Positions 37,732 to 45,518 of a stretch of 64,000 nt of DNA are shown here, one piece after another. The notes beneath the pieces were generated by a model, which was not told the origin of the DNA, did no database searches, and saw only the letters and a list, made by a program, of their open reading frames with translations. Each line of letters opens with the position of its first letter. Within the stretch, counting starts at the first letter, position 1. Source of the stretch: Anaerobaca lacustris (lineage in GTDB: Bacteria > Planctomycetota > Phycisphaerae > Sedimentisphaerales > Anaerobacaceae); contig NZ_JASCXX010000004.1 of the NCBI RefSeq assembly GCF_030012215.1, positions 1-64,000 of the forward strand, given 5' to 3'. The position numbers were made by a program, and so were the translations under genes.

Positions 37732-38802
37732 CTAATCCCTTCTCCCGTATTTGTACCACGCAGCACAGGTGCCCTCCGAACTGACCATGCAGGGTCCGAC
37801 GGGCCTGTGCGGCGTGCACTGCGAGCCGAACAACGCGCACTGCATCGGTTCAATCAGCCCGCACAGGACTTCGCCGCACCGACATCCGCTGAGGTCTTCG
37901 CCCGGCTCATCGGTCAGGCCGAACCGCTTGAACCCATCGAACTCCCTATACCCTTCTTTCAGCACCAGCGTGCTCTTTTCTATCTTCCCAAGTCCGCGCC
38001 AGTACCCGTCGGCGTCGTCGAAACACTTGGCAATGATCCGCTGGGCGGCTGTGTTGCCTTGGTCGGTGACGACCGCGCTGTAGATTGACTTGAGTTCCGG
38101 CTTGCCTGCGCAGAGTTGCCGGCAGATCTCCGCCAGACCTTCGATGATCTGCAGCGGCTCGAAACCGGCCACGACGCAGGGCCGTCCGAAATCGTCGACG
38201 ATCTCCGCGAACGCGCCGGCGCCGATGATGACGCTGACGTGCCCCGGACAAAGAAACGCGTCGACGCGGTCGTTCATCCCGCTCAGCAGCGCGCGCATCG
38301 CAGGGAGGATGAGCTTGTGGCCGCTGAGGATGCAGAAGTTCTCGATCCCCTCTTCGGCCGCCTCCTTCACGACCACGGCGGTGGCCGGTGCGGTCGTCTC
38401 GAACCCGACCGCCACGAACACGACCGTCTTGTGCGGGTTGTCTCGGGCCAGTTGCAGCGCATCTTCGCTGCTAAGAACGATCCGGACATCGGCGCGGGCG
38501 GCGCGGGTCTCCAGCGATCCGGCCTTGCCCGGCACACGAATCATGTCTCCGTAGGTGGCGATGATGCAATCGTCGCGCTTCGTCAGCTCCAGAACGGCAT
38601 CGATATAGCCCTGATCGGTCACGCAGACCGGGCAGCCGGGCCCCGACAGGAGCTTGAGCCCCTCCGGCAGCGTGGAGCGGATGCCGCTGCGAAAGATCGC
38701 CACCGTGTGCGTGCCGCACACTTCCATAACGGTGATCGGCCGGCCCAGCGTTTGGCACGCCTCGCCGATCTGCTGCTGTGCTTTGGCGATCCTGTCGAAC
38801 AT
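37732..38802 (-). CDS. hypD: Hydrogenase maturation protein HypD
   Basis: Iron-sulfur scaffold on which, with HypC, the Fe(CN)2CO unit is built. 356 residues. Cysteine motifs are VMEVCGTHTVAIFRSGI (CGTHT), LLSGPGCPVCVTDQGYID, PCVVAGFEPLQI and the C-terminal SGCRCGEVLCGLIEPMQCALFGSQCTPHRPVGPCMVSSEGTCAAWYKYG with the [4Fe-4S] ligands. It starts 6 bases after hypC and leads into hypE. Confidence 0.97.
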   Translation of the reverse strand: MFDRIAKAQQQIGEACQTLGRPITVMEVCGTHTVAIFRSGIRSTLPEGLKLLSGPGCPVCVTDQGYIDAVLELTKRDDCIIATYGDMIRVPGKAGSLETRAARADVRIVLSSEDALQLARDNPHKTVVFVAVGFETTAPATAVVVKEAAEEGIENFCILSGHKLILPAMRALLSGMNDRVDAFLCPGHVSVIIGAGAFAEIVDDFGRPCVVAGFEPLQIIEGLAEICRQLCAGKPELKSIYSAVVTDQGNTAAQRIIAKCFDDADGYWRGLGKIEKSTLVLKEGYREFDGFKRFGLTDEPGEDLSGCRCGEVLCGLIEPMQCALFGSQCTPHRPVGPCMVSSEGTCAAWYKYGRRD

Positions 38803-38808
38803 ATGGCC

Positions 38809-39051
38809 TTATCCCGAGACCCGATTCTGCGTCTTCTCGAAGTTCTCGATCTCGGCGAACAGCTCCCACGTCTTCTTGGCCTCTTCTTCATCGACCCGCG
38901 CGATGGCAAAACCGGCGTGCACCAGGACAACGTCGCCCAGCTTCACGTCGGGCAGCAGCGTCGTCTTGGCCGCAAAGCGATTGCCCATCGCATCGACCGT
39001 CGCACGATCCTCATCCAACTCCACAATTCTTGCCGGTATGGCTAGGCACAT
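38809..39051 (-). CDS. hypC: Hydrogenase assembly chaperone HypC
   Basis: 80 residues from ATG 39051, chosen because the processed N-terminus must begin MCLAIPARIVE with Cys2, which carries the Fe ligand group. Longer in-frame starts bury it. Conserved VDAMGNRFAAKTTLLPDVKLGDVVLVHAGFAI is the OB-fold core. A candidate minus-strand promoter lies about 75 bases upstream, so it is the first gene of hypCDEAB. hypF sits about 1.5 kb further upstream, beyond the islet. Confidence 0.95.
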   Translation of the reverse strand: MCLAIPARIVELDEDRATVDAMGNRFAAKTTLLPDVKLGDVVLVHAGFAIARVDEEEAKKTWELFAEIENFEKTQNRVSG

Positions 39052-39124
39052 CTTTCGTCGCTCGTCTGTCGTGAACCAACGTTCGGCCCCGAAAACCCAC
39101 TGACGAGGCTCAGGCCGAATCGCT

Positions 39125-39153
39125 ATGGTATCCGCGACATCCGCGCGCGTCAA
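39125..39153 (-). promoter_or_regulatory. Candidate promoter of hypCDEAB
   Basis: On the minus strand, -35 TTGACG (39153-39148), 17-base spacer, -10 TACCAT (39130-39125). It would restore transcription of hypCDEAB downstream of the opposite-strand islet. Confidence 0.5.
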
Positions 39154-39160
39154 CGCAGTC

Positions 39161-39189
39161 TTGACACGGTGCCAGCAAGTGCTTACCCT
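39161..39189 (+). promoter_or_regulatory. Promoter of the MNT gene
   Basis: Perfect -35 TTGACA (39161-39166), 17-base spacer, -10 TACCCT (39184-39189), about 50 bases upstream of the nucleotidyltransferase start. Confidence 0.6.
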
Positions 39190-39240
39190 CAATCTCGGTG
39201 TTGGCTACGGAAGACATGACTTTTCAGGGTGTCATAGTCC

Positions 39241-39531
39241 ATGGGTATCAGACAAGTCCTACAGGCCAGACGGGACGAGATCGTCGAGATCGCAGCAAGA
39301 CACGGCGCACACAATCTTCGCCTGTTCGGCTCGGTCGCTCGCGGCCAGGACACGGCAGACAGCGATATAGACCTCCTGGTCGCCACCGGCCCAACCACGA
39401 GTTCGTGGTTCCCGGCAGGGCTTATCCTTGACCTGGAACAGATTCTCGGGCGACGCGTCGAAATCGTGACGGAGAAGGGGCTCAATCCCCACCTGCGAGA
39501 GAAGGTGCTTGGCGAGGCGGTCCCGTTATGA
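39241..39531 (+). CDS. MNT-type minimal nucleotidyltransferase (MntA antitoxin-like)
   Basis: 96 residues of the Pol-beta nucleotidyltransferase fold. The signature LRLFGSVARGQDTADSDIDLLVATG has the G-S-x10-D-x-D metal motif. In HEPN/MNT toxin-antitoxin pairs this protein AMPylates or otherwise neutralises the HEPN RNase encoded immediately downstream. Its stop overlaps the next ATG (ATGA), the usual coupled arrangement, but the HEPN frame ends after 18 codons. The MNT gene looks intact, with its own promoter. It sits on the opposite strand to the hyp genes. Confidence 0.85.
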   Translation: MGIRQVLQARRDEIVEIAARHGAHNLRLFGSVARGQDTADSDIDLLVATGPTTSSWFPAGLILDLEQILGRRVEIVTEKGLNPHLREKVLGEAVPL

Positions 39532-39584
39532 AGGACGACCGCATCTATTGCGCACAGGACGTTTGCTCCGGCGGACCCACATGA
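39528..39584 (+). pseudogene. Truncated HEPN (DUF86-type) toxin remnant
   Basis: The ATG overlaps the MNT stop. The frame reads MKDDRIYCAQDVCSGGPT and stops. The first seven residues match the usual start of DUF86/HEPN partners (M-x-K-D-D-R-x-Y), then similarity is lost, so the toxin body is deleted. This is a recognition from a very short stretch. Confidence 0.5.
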
Positions 39585-39616
39585 CACAGTAGCGATCAAT
39601 TGCGAGGATACCTCCT

Positions 39617-40504
39617 ATGTGTATTCCCTTTGGGTTCTATCAGGGCAATCGTTCCGAGTACTTGGCGATTCCGGCCCTCAGCAAACTGGGGTTCACAATC
39701 CCGATTCCACGCCAAGAGGACCATTTCGGCTTGGACTTCATAGTGCATCTCGCCAAGAATGTGAACAATACGGTGACCCCTACGGGCCGAGCGTTCGGTA
39801 TCCAGATCAAATCGGACAAGACCCCTCTCGCCTTCGACACTCAGGACAAGAGAGACTGTCTGTACAACTCTTCTTTGCCATTCTTCTTGGGGGTGATCAG
39901 CCGGGCGGACCTCACTCTCACAGTGTACAATACACTGAACAGGTTGTATTTCTTCAGGGAAGGCGCAACGCAGGATTTCACAATAGCGTTTGAGGATGGA
40001 CAAGAGGGCCTGCCAAAGCCAGACCTCGATGACGGGATCGTGAGAACGGGGAGACCAATACTTGAGGTGAGCATCGCAGAACCTCCTACGCATGAGAAGA
40101 GACTCAAGGAGATTGAAGTCCTCCAATCTACGATGCGGCGTTGGGTGAACCTCGAAAACAAGAATCTGTCCTTGAAGGAACAGGGGATTGGCTTGCTGTT
40201 CTGGCCATCCAAGTATACAACAAATGAACCTCTGGCGGAGGAGGTCAAGCTGGAGACGCACACCTTCACCAAGATTGCCCGTCCGGATGGTCTACCGCGT
40301 GTATGCAGAGCAACAGAAGAAGCGTTGACCTCGCTTTCGTTTTACCTCCGCAAACTGCCGCGGGACGATCAAGCGAACAATACTGCTCAGAAAATGGATG
40401 AGATGGTCCAGAAGGTGGAGTCACTCAGAGATGAGTGCGAGAAGCTCCGTGCGCAGTGGGCCATTGACGCGCGACCGTCCGTAACGCCTTCGGACGGTCG
40501 GTAA
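39617..40504 (+). CDS. DUF4365-like protein, possible PD-(D/E)XK nuclease fold
   Basis: 295 residues from ATG 39617. The N-terminal 160 residues follow the DUF4365 plan: EYLAIPALSKLGFTIPIPRQEDHFGLDFIVHL, then RAFGIQIKSDKTPLAF and LPFFLGVISRADLTLTVYNT. The Asp in GLDF and the Q-x-K in GIQIKSD would be nuclease-like active-site residues. The C-terminal part is a charged region ending in a coiled-coil-like helix (AQKMDEMVQKVESLRDECEKLRAQ). Base composition is visibly more AT-rich than the flanking hyp genes, and with the MNT remnant it suggests acquired DNA. Nuclease or defence function is inference. Confidence 0.7.
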   Translation: MCIPFGFYQGNRSEYLAIPALSKLGFTIPIPRQEDHFGLDFIVHLAKNVNNTVTPTGRAFGIQIKSDKTPLAFDTQDKRDCLYNSSLPFFLGVISRADLTLTVYNTLNRLYFFREGATQDFTIAFEDGQEGLPKPDLDDGIVRTGRPILEVSIAEPPTHEKRLKEIEVLQSTMRRWVNLENKNLSLKEQGIGLLFWPSKYTTNEPLAEEVKLETHTFTKIARPDGLPRVCRATEEALTSLSFYLRKLPRDDQANNTAQKMDEMVQKVESLRDECEKLRAQWAIDARPSVTPSDGR

Positions 40505-40534
40505 GGCCAACCTCCGGGAGCCACTGGCAAGGTC

Positions 40535-42832
40535 CTACTTGTCTGCCATCCGGGCGGCGACGGCGGCCTGGCCGAGAGCGATGCCGCCGTCGTTGGCCGG
40601 GACGTCCCGGTTGCATAATACCGCAAAGCCGGCCTCTTTGAAACGGCGAATCAGGCGATCGGCAAGATAGCGGTTGCAGAAGACGCCCCCGCTGGATGCG
40701 ACGACGTCCAGATCGGTCTTCCGTCGGGCCACCTGCGCCACGGCCAGCAGGGCTTCGACGAGCGTGTTGTGGAACTTCGCAGAGAGCCTGCCCACATCGG
40801 CGCCCTGTCGGGCCTCTTCCACGATTTGTCGGATCGTCATACGCAGGTCGATCCTGACCGGTTCACCCTCGATCAGATCGAACGGATAGCAGGCGTCGAC
40901 GTGCCAATCGGCGACCGATTCGAGCGCCATGGGCAATTGGGCATCAAAATGATTGTATATACCCAAGCCGAGAACAGCGGCGACAGCATCGAAGACGCGG
41001 CCCAGGCTCGACGTGCTGACCGTATTGACGCCCTTCTCGATCTGCTCAAGGATCATACCAAGCCTTGCCCGCTCCGGCTCGATGCGTTCGAGCAGCCAGG
41101 CGAAGTCGTCGAGGCGGAAGCCGTCGCCATACGCTTGACGCAGCAGACTCAGGAGAGGTCGAACCGCCTCTTTGCTCGCACGATCGGCGCCTGCGAGCGG
41201 GTAGTAGTCGAGATGACCGAATCGTTCGAACTGCGTCAGCGAAGCGATCATGCACTCACAGCCCCAGATGGCGCCGTCGGTGCCGTAGCCGGTGCCATCG
41301 CACTCGATACCGATGACCGGCCCATCATGTCCGTGCTCGACCAGCACCGAGGCGATGTGGGCCCAGTGGTGCTGGATCGGGATGACCTTCACGTTGGAAA
41401 GCGATCGAGCATAATGGGTGGAAAGGTAGCCGGGGTGAAGATCGCAGGCGACCACCTCCGGCTGCACCTCGAAAAGCCCGCGCAAGTGCTCGATGGAACC
41501 AACGTAGTGCCGATAGACCTCGGCGTCTTCGAGGTCACCGATATGCTCGCTGAGGATGAGCTGGTTCTGCTTGACCAGGCAGAACGTATTCTTCAGGTCG
41601 GCGCCAACCGCAAGAATGTCCGGACCCGCGCTGCGATCGATCAGGATCGGCGTCGGCACATACCCTCTTGCGCGGCGCAGCGGGACCGGCTCGTCGTCGA
41701 TCAGGTGGATGATGGAATCGTCCACCTGCCGGTGGATCTGCCGGTCGTGCATGACGAAGGCATCGGCCACCTCGCCCAATCGTTGCAGCGCGACGTGGTT
41801 CTTGCAGATCAGCGGCTCGTCCGAGAGGTTCGCACTGGTCATCACGAGGACGTCGAGCCCTTCGGCGAAGAGCAATGCGTGCAGCGGTGCATAGCAGAGC
41901 ACAAAGCCGAATGTGCCGACCCCTTCGGCCACGGACGGCGCGATCGGCGTGCCCGGCCTCTTCGGCAGCAGCACGATCGGCGCGACCGGACTTCTCAGGA
42001 CCTCCTCGGCCGCGCCATCGACGACGGCGTACGTGCGGATCGCATCGACCGAAGCGGCCATCATGGCAAAGGGTTTGTGGTCGCGACGTTTGCGCTGCCT
42101 CAGTCGGACCACCGCCTGCTCGTTCAGCGCATCGACGGCCAAGTGAAACCCGCCGACGCCCTTGATAGCGAGGATCTTTCCAGCGCGCAGCAACCGGGCC
42201 GCTTCGGACAGCACACCGTCGGTCCCGGTTCGCAGGACAGTGCCGCCGGGTCCCAGCAACTGGATGCTCGGCCCGCACGCGGGGCATGCAACGGGTTGAG
42301 CGTGAAACCGCCGGTCGCAGATGTCGCCGTGCTGAGCCGCGCACCGATCGCACATCGGGAAGATCGCCATCGTCGTATTCGGGCGATCGTATGGAATGGT
42401 CCTGAGGATGGAGTATCGAGGCCCACAGTTGGTGCAGTTGATGAAGGGATAACGATAGCGGAAATCGTTCGGGTCGCCCAATTCTGCCAGACAATCCCGG
42501 CAGGTGGCGATATCGGCCGTCACCTGAGACATGGCCTCTCCGGCTGAATCGCTCCGGCCGATGCTGAAGACCTCCTGCCCCTCGACCGGCTCGACATCTA
42601 CTCTTATACACGACTGAATCGAGGCCAGAGGCGGCTTGTCCGGCCGGGATTGCAGGCGGCGAAGGAACTCGTCGATGCGGTCTTTCCGGCCCTGAAGCTC
42701 GACCGTGACCCCTTGCGTATCGTTGTAGACCGTGCCCGCCAGGCCCAGCTCCCTCGCCAGCCTGTAGACGGCGGGCCGAAATCCCACACCCTGGACCCGG
42801 CCGGTGATTCGTATGCGTTCTCGCTTGACCAA
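40535..42832 (-). CDS. hypF: Carbamoyltransferase HypF
   Basis: Makes the cyanide precursor of the hydrogenase Fe site by carbamoylating HypE. The start is set to TTG 42832: GGAAGGA is 9 bases upstream, the acylphosphatase domain begins at once (VKRERIRITGRVQGVGFRPAVYRLA), and the longer frame runs through tRNA-Ala. 765 residues, the normal size. In order: acylphosphatase, two zinc fingers (CRDC...CTNCG; CDRC...CPACG), YrdC-like domain (ILAIKGVGGFHLAVDA, PLRRARGYVPTP), then the Kae1-like carbamoyltransferase (VIGIECDGTGYGTDGAIWGCE, HHWAH, SSGGVFCN). It is separated from hypC by the islet. Confidence 0.96.
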   Translation of the reverse strand: MVKRERIRITGRVQGVGFRPAVYRLARELGLAGTVYNDTQGVTVELQGRKDRIDEFLRRLQSRPDKPPLASIQSCIRVDVEPVEGQEVFSIGRSDSAGEAMSQVTADIATCRDCLAELGDPNDFRYRYPFINCTNCGPRYSILRTIPYDRPNTTMAIFPMCDRCAAQHGDICDRRFHAQPVACPACGPSIQLLGPGGTVLRTGTDGVLSEAARLLRAGKILAIKGVGGFHLAVDALNEQAVVRLRQRKRRDHKPFAMMAASVDAIRTYAVVDGAAEEVLRSPVAPIVLLPKRPGTPIAPSVAEGVGTFGFVLCYAPLHALLFAEGLDVLVMTSANLSDEPLICKNHVALQRLGEVADAFVMHDRQIHRQVDDSIIHLIDDEPVPLRRARGYVPTPILIDRSAGPDILAVGADLKNTFCLVKQNQLILSEHIGDLEDAEVYRHYVGSIEHLRGLFEVQPEVVACDLHPGYLSTHYARSLSNVKVIPIQHHWAHIASVLVEHGHDGPVIGIECDGTGYGTDGAIWGCECMIASLTQFERFGHLDYYPLAGADRASKEAVRPLLSLLRQAYGDGFRLDDFAWLLERIEPERARLGMILEQIEKGVNTVSTSSLGRVFDAVAAVLGLGIYNHFDAQLPMALESVADWHVDACYPFDLIEGEPVRIDLRMTIRQIVEEARQGADVGRLSAKFHNTLVEALLAVAQVARRKTDLDVVASSGGVFCNRYLADRLIRRFKEAGFAVLCNRDVPANDGGIALGQAAVAARMADK

Positions 42833-42970
42833 AACGAGCGATCCTTCCCTATTATATAGATGGGGCCGAGCCAAGGTCCGAGAATCCCACAGGCCATCGG
42901 CGGCCGCCGGCCCCCAGAGTCTATTTGCAGCCGGCCCCGCTGCAAGGGCAAAATATGCGCGAAAAATCGC

Positions 42971-42999
42971 TTGCCTGGCCGTAGCGGGTGTGCTAACAT
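42971..42999 (+). promoter_or_regulatory. Promoter of tRNA-Ala
   Basis: -35 TTGCCT (42971-42976), 17-base spacer, -10 TAACAT (42994-42999), placing the transcript start a few bases before the tRNA. Confidence 0.55.
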
Positions 43000-43009
43000 A
43001 TTGCGAAAC

Positions 43010-43082
<73 letters not shown>

Positions 43083-43244
43083 TTTTCCGTGTTCTGCCCG
43101 CTTTTTCCGTCCGCTTGTCGTCCCTGGTCACATGTCTGCCGAGGCGGCAAATGCGTCCGAGCCGCCAATTCCGGCTTGAACTGCTCCAGCCCGGTTCGTA
43201 TGCTTTGTGAAAAATCCACGGACCGACTCAGAAGGAGCACGCCT

Positions 43245-44069
43245 ATGACCGCGAAGCAAGACCGCACACCCGCCCAGCAGAATCTCCTCCGAACCCTTGC
43301 CGTGGTCCTGGTCGGTGTCATATGCTCGACTGGCTGCGCATCGCAGGCGGGCAAGTCCGCCGAAGGCCGCTGGATTTCCCTGTTCAACGGCAAGGACCTC
43401 AAGGGATGGCACCCCAAGATCACCGGCTACGACCTCGACGACAACTTCGGCAACACGTTCCGCGTCGAAGATGGGCTCCTGAAGGTCCGCTACGACCAGT
43501 ATGAGAAGTTCGACGGCAAGTTCGGGCACTTGTTCTATGAGACGCCCTTTTCGCACTACCGCATGCGCGTGGAATACCGTTTCGTCGGAGAGCAGACGCC
43601 GGGCGGCCCCGGCTGGGCCTTCCGCAACAGCGGCATCATGTTCCACTGCCAGCCGCCCAAGAGCATGCGAAAGGACCAGGACTTTCCCGTCTCCATCGAG
43701 GCGCAGATGCTGGGCGGCAACGGCACCGACAAGCGCTCGACCGCCAATTTGTGCACGCCGGGAACGCACATCGTCATGAACGATCGACTCATCACGCAGC
43801 ACTGCATCAACTCGAAATCAGAAACGTATCATGGCGACCAGTGGGTGACGATGGAGATCGAGGTCCACGGAAACGAGAAGATCAGGCACCTCGTCAACGG
43901 CGAGGTCGTGCTCGAATACGAGCGGCCCCAGCTCGATGACGGCGACGCGGACGCCCGGAAGTTGATCAAGGATGGCAACACGACGCTCGGCGCGGGTTAT
44001 GTTGCCTTGCAGGCCGAAAGCCACCCGCTGGAGTTTCGCAAGGTGGAATTGATGCCTCTGGAGAAGTGA
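43245..44069 (+). CDS. DUF1080 (3-keto-disaccharide hydrolase-like) lipoprotein
   Basis: 274 residues from ATG 43245, with GAAGGAG 7 bases upstream. N-terminal lipoprotein signal (LRTLAVVLVGVICSTGC, lipid Cys about 31). The DUF1080 jelly-roll domain covers most of the rest: WISLFNGKDLKGWHPK, FRVEDGLLKVRYDQYEKFDGKFGHLFYETPFSHYRMRVEYRF, NSGIMFHC, EAQMLGG, and VEVHG-type WVTMEIEVHGNEKIRHLVNGEVVLEYERP, ending LEFRKVELMPLE. Some members hydrolyse 3-keto-glycosides made by Gfo/Idh-type dehydrogenases, and two such dehydrogenases occur in the window. Periplasmic or surface location. Confidence 0.9.
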   Translation: MTAKQDRTPAQQNLLRTLAVVLVGVICSTGCASQAGKSAEGRWISLFNGKDLKGWHPKITGYDLDDNFGNTFRVEDGLLKVRYDQYEKFDGKFGHLFYETPFSHYRMRVEYRFVGEQTPGGPGWAFRNSGIMFHCQPPKSMRKDQDFPVSIEAQMLGGNGTDKRSTANLCTPGTHIVMNDRLITQHCINSKSETYHGDQWVTMEIEVHGNEKIRHLVNGEVVLEYERPQLDDGDADARKLIKDGNTTLGAGYVALQAESHPLEFRKVELMPLEK

Positions 44070-44116
44070 CAACGGAAATGTGTCGCCGAGTCCTTCATCA
44101 CCCCAGGCACATGAAG

Positions 44117-44587
44117 CTACCGTGCGCTCGCCACAGGGTCGGGACCGCCCATGGACCGGAACGCATCGACAATCCTCAGTTCGGCGCGTGTGCCCTGGTC
44201 CTGCCGTCCGAACGAGTAGGTGAAGGGCCAGACCTCACCGGGCGCGATGTTGCTTCCAGCCGCCGGACAGAAGTGGCCGACCGCCAGCAGCCGGTCGTCG
44301 GCATCCCGCAGGGCCGCCTGCAACTCGACACCTCGCGTGGCGTCGCCGACGTTCTCGATTTCGCCGATGACGTGCACCCTGCCGTATTCGTCGCGAATCA
44401 CTCGGAAGTCTCGGATGGCAAACCCGCGTCGCACCAGTTGCGGACGCGAATCGGCCTGGTCGACCGCAATACCCGACTCGTCGTGCGACCCGAGCGGATC
44501 GCCGGCCGATCCGTCCGGCGCGACGGAGCATCCGAACGTGAGACTCGCCAAGCCGACGAAAAACAGCCCCATGTAGATCGCCTTCAT
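44117..44587 (-). CDS. FxLYD-like small lipoprotein
   Basis: 156 residues from ATG 44587, with AAAGGA 8 bases upstream. KAIYMGLFFVGLASLTFGC is a lipoprotein signal (lipobox TFGC, Cys about 20). After a short acidic linker the domain RGFAIRDFRVIRDEYGRVHVIGEIENVGDATRGVELQAALRDADDRLLAVGHF...LAPGE-type IAPGEVWPFTYSF follows the FxLYD/transglutaminase-associated pattern of beta-sandwich domains. No function can be assigned. Convergent with the DUF1080 gene. Confidence 0.75.
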   Translation of the reverse strand: MKAIYMGLFFVGLASLTFGCSVAPDGSAGDPLGSHDESGIAVDQADSRPQLVRRGFAIRDFRVIRDEYGRVHVIGEIENVGDATRGVELQAALRDADDRLLAVGHFCPAAGSNIAPGEVWPFTYSFGRQDQGTRAELRIVDAFRSMGGPDPVASAR

Positions 44588-44712
44588 CACCCGGTCCTTT
44601 CGTCAGCAGCACCCTCAGGCCGCTGGAGAACACCCTGTTTGCTTTCCATATGTGGGATTGTCACATTTATCGGACGTCCTGTCAAGAGATTCGACGCATC
44701 CTGCGAGGAGCC

Positions 44713-44909
44713 GGGACGTTCCACAGTCCCAGTCGGCAGGAGAGGGGGCTCATAGGGCTGAGGCGTGGAGCGGCGCCGGTGCGACAGACAGACGGGGGTC
44801 TTCCGATTCGCTGAAGACCAGGATGCAGAAAGGGAGGAGCACCGCCGAGGCAGGGCTCCAGATGGGTTAGGCGCCCCTTGAAGCCCAAAGGGGGGTTTGG
44901 CGGTGCTCC
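44713..44909. ncRNA. Candidate structured RNA region
   Basis: Three consecutive perfect stems: GGGAC/GTCCC (44713-44730), GGTCTTC/GAAGACC (44797-44819), and GGAGCACCGCC/GGCGGTGCTCC (44837-44847 with 44899-44909). The last encloses an inner GGGCT/AGCCC pair. Strand and boundaries are unknown. No known RNA family recognised. Confidence 0.35.
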
Positions 44910-45381
44910 GAGTGGTCATCGATTCCATGCAATTCACATTGCAGGCGTATGGAGCGCTGCAAATGTGGATGCCCTTTTTCGGAATCTGCGTTTTTTTTTG
45001 TCGGCTCCTCCGGCGACCGTGCGAGCCGTCAAGTCAAGCAACCTGCGACATCTGGTGAGGCAATTCGCCCACCCGAATCTGGAATTCTGCACAGCTCGCG
45101 AGAGCGGGAGGATGCGTATGAAACCCGGTCGGTATTCCTGTATTTCGCCGCCTCGGGAAAGGTCCGGGTGACCGGCGAAATCCACTCAAGAAAACACGTC
45201 GGTCTGGCCGATGGTGAAGAATGAACAAGTTCAGAACGGTGGCTCGAAGCTGAAGACCAGCAAGGTCCTCTTAGCCAAAACCGGCGCGACCGGCTCGATC
45301 TTGCACGTAGGCCAGGTCCGGCACGGGACGACGCGCGGGGAGGTTAGGAACAAAAGGAGAGAGCCACGAATAACTCAGTCG

Positions 45382-45468
45382 GGCCCCTGTGATAGCAGCA
45401 GGCAGGTATTGCGTGCGACTTGATGAAAGCACGAGCCAATACCTCTGTGTCCTCCTGCCACAGGGGCC
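45382..45468. ncRNA. 87-base long imperfect hairpin
   Basis: Nested perfect helices: GGCCCCTGTG/CACAGGGGCC (10 bp), GCAGG/CCTGC (5 bp), AGGTATTG/CAATACCT (8 bp), CGTGC/GCACG (5 bp), closing a 12-base loop. 28 paired positions with only small internal loops. It could be a small RNA, an mRNA 3' structure of the glycosyltransferase gene on the minus strand, or a miniature palindromic element. Confidence 0.45.
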
Positions 45469-45518
45469 TTGTTCTCACATCTCCGCCCCGATACCGCCCC
45501 TTCTCAGAGAGACCGCCA

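Larger units (their letters stand above)
44588..45518. other. 931-base gene-free, hairpin-rich interval
   Basis: No supported ORF. It contains perfect hairpins at 44713-44730, 44797-44819 and 44837-44909, a poly-T run near 44990-44999 and an 87-base long hairpin at 45382-45468. The density of perfect stems is unusual for this window. Confidence 0.55.
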
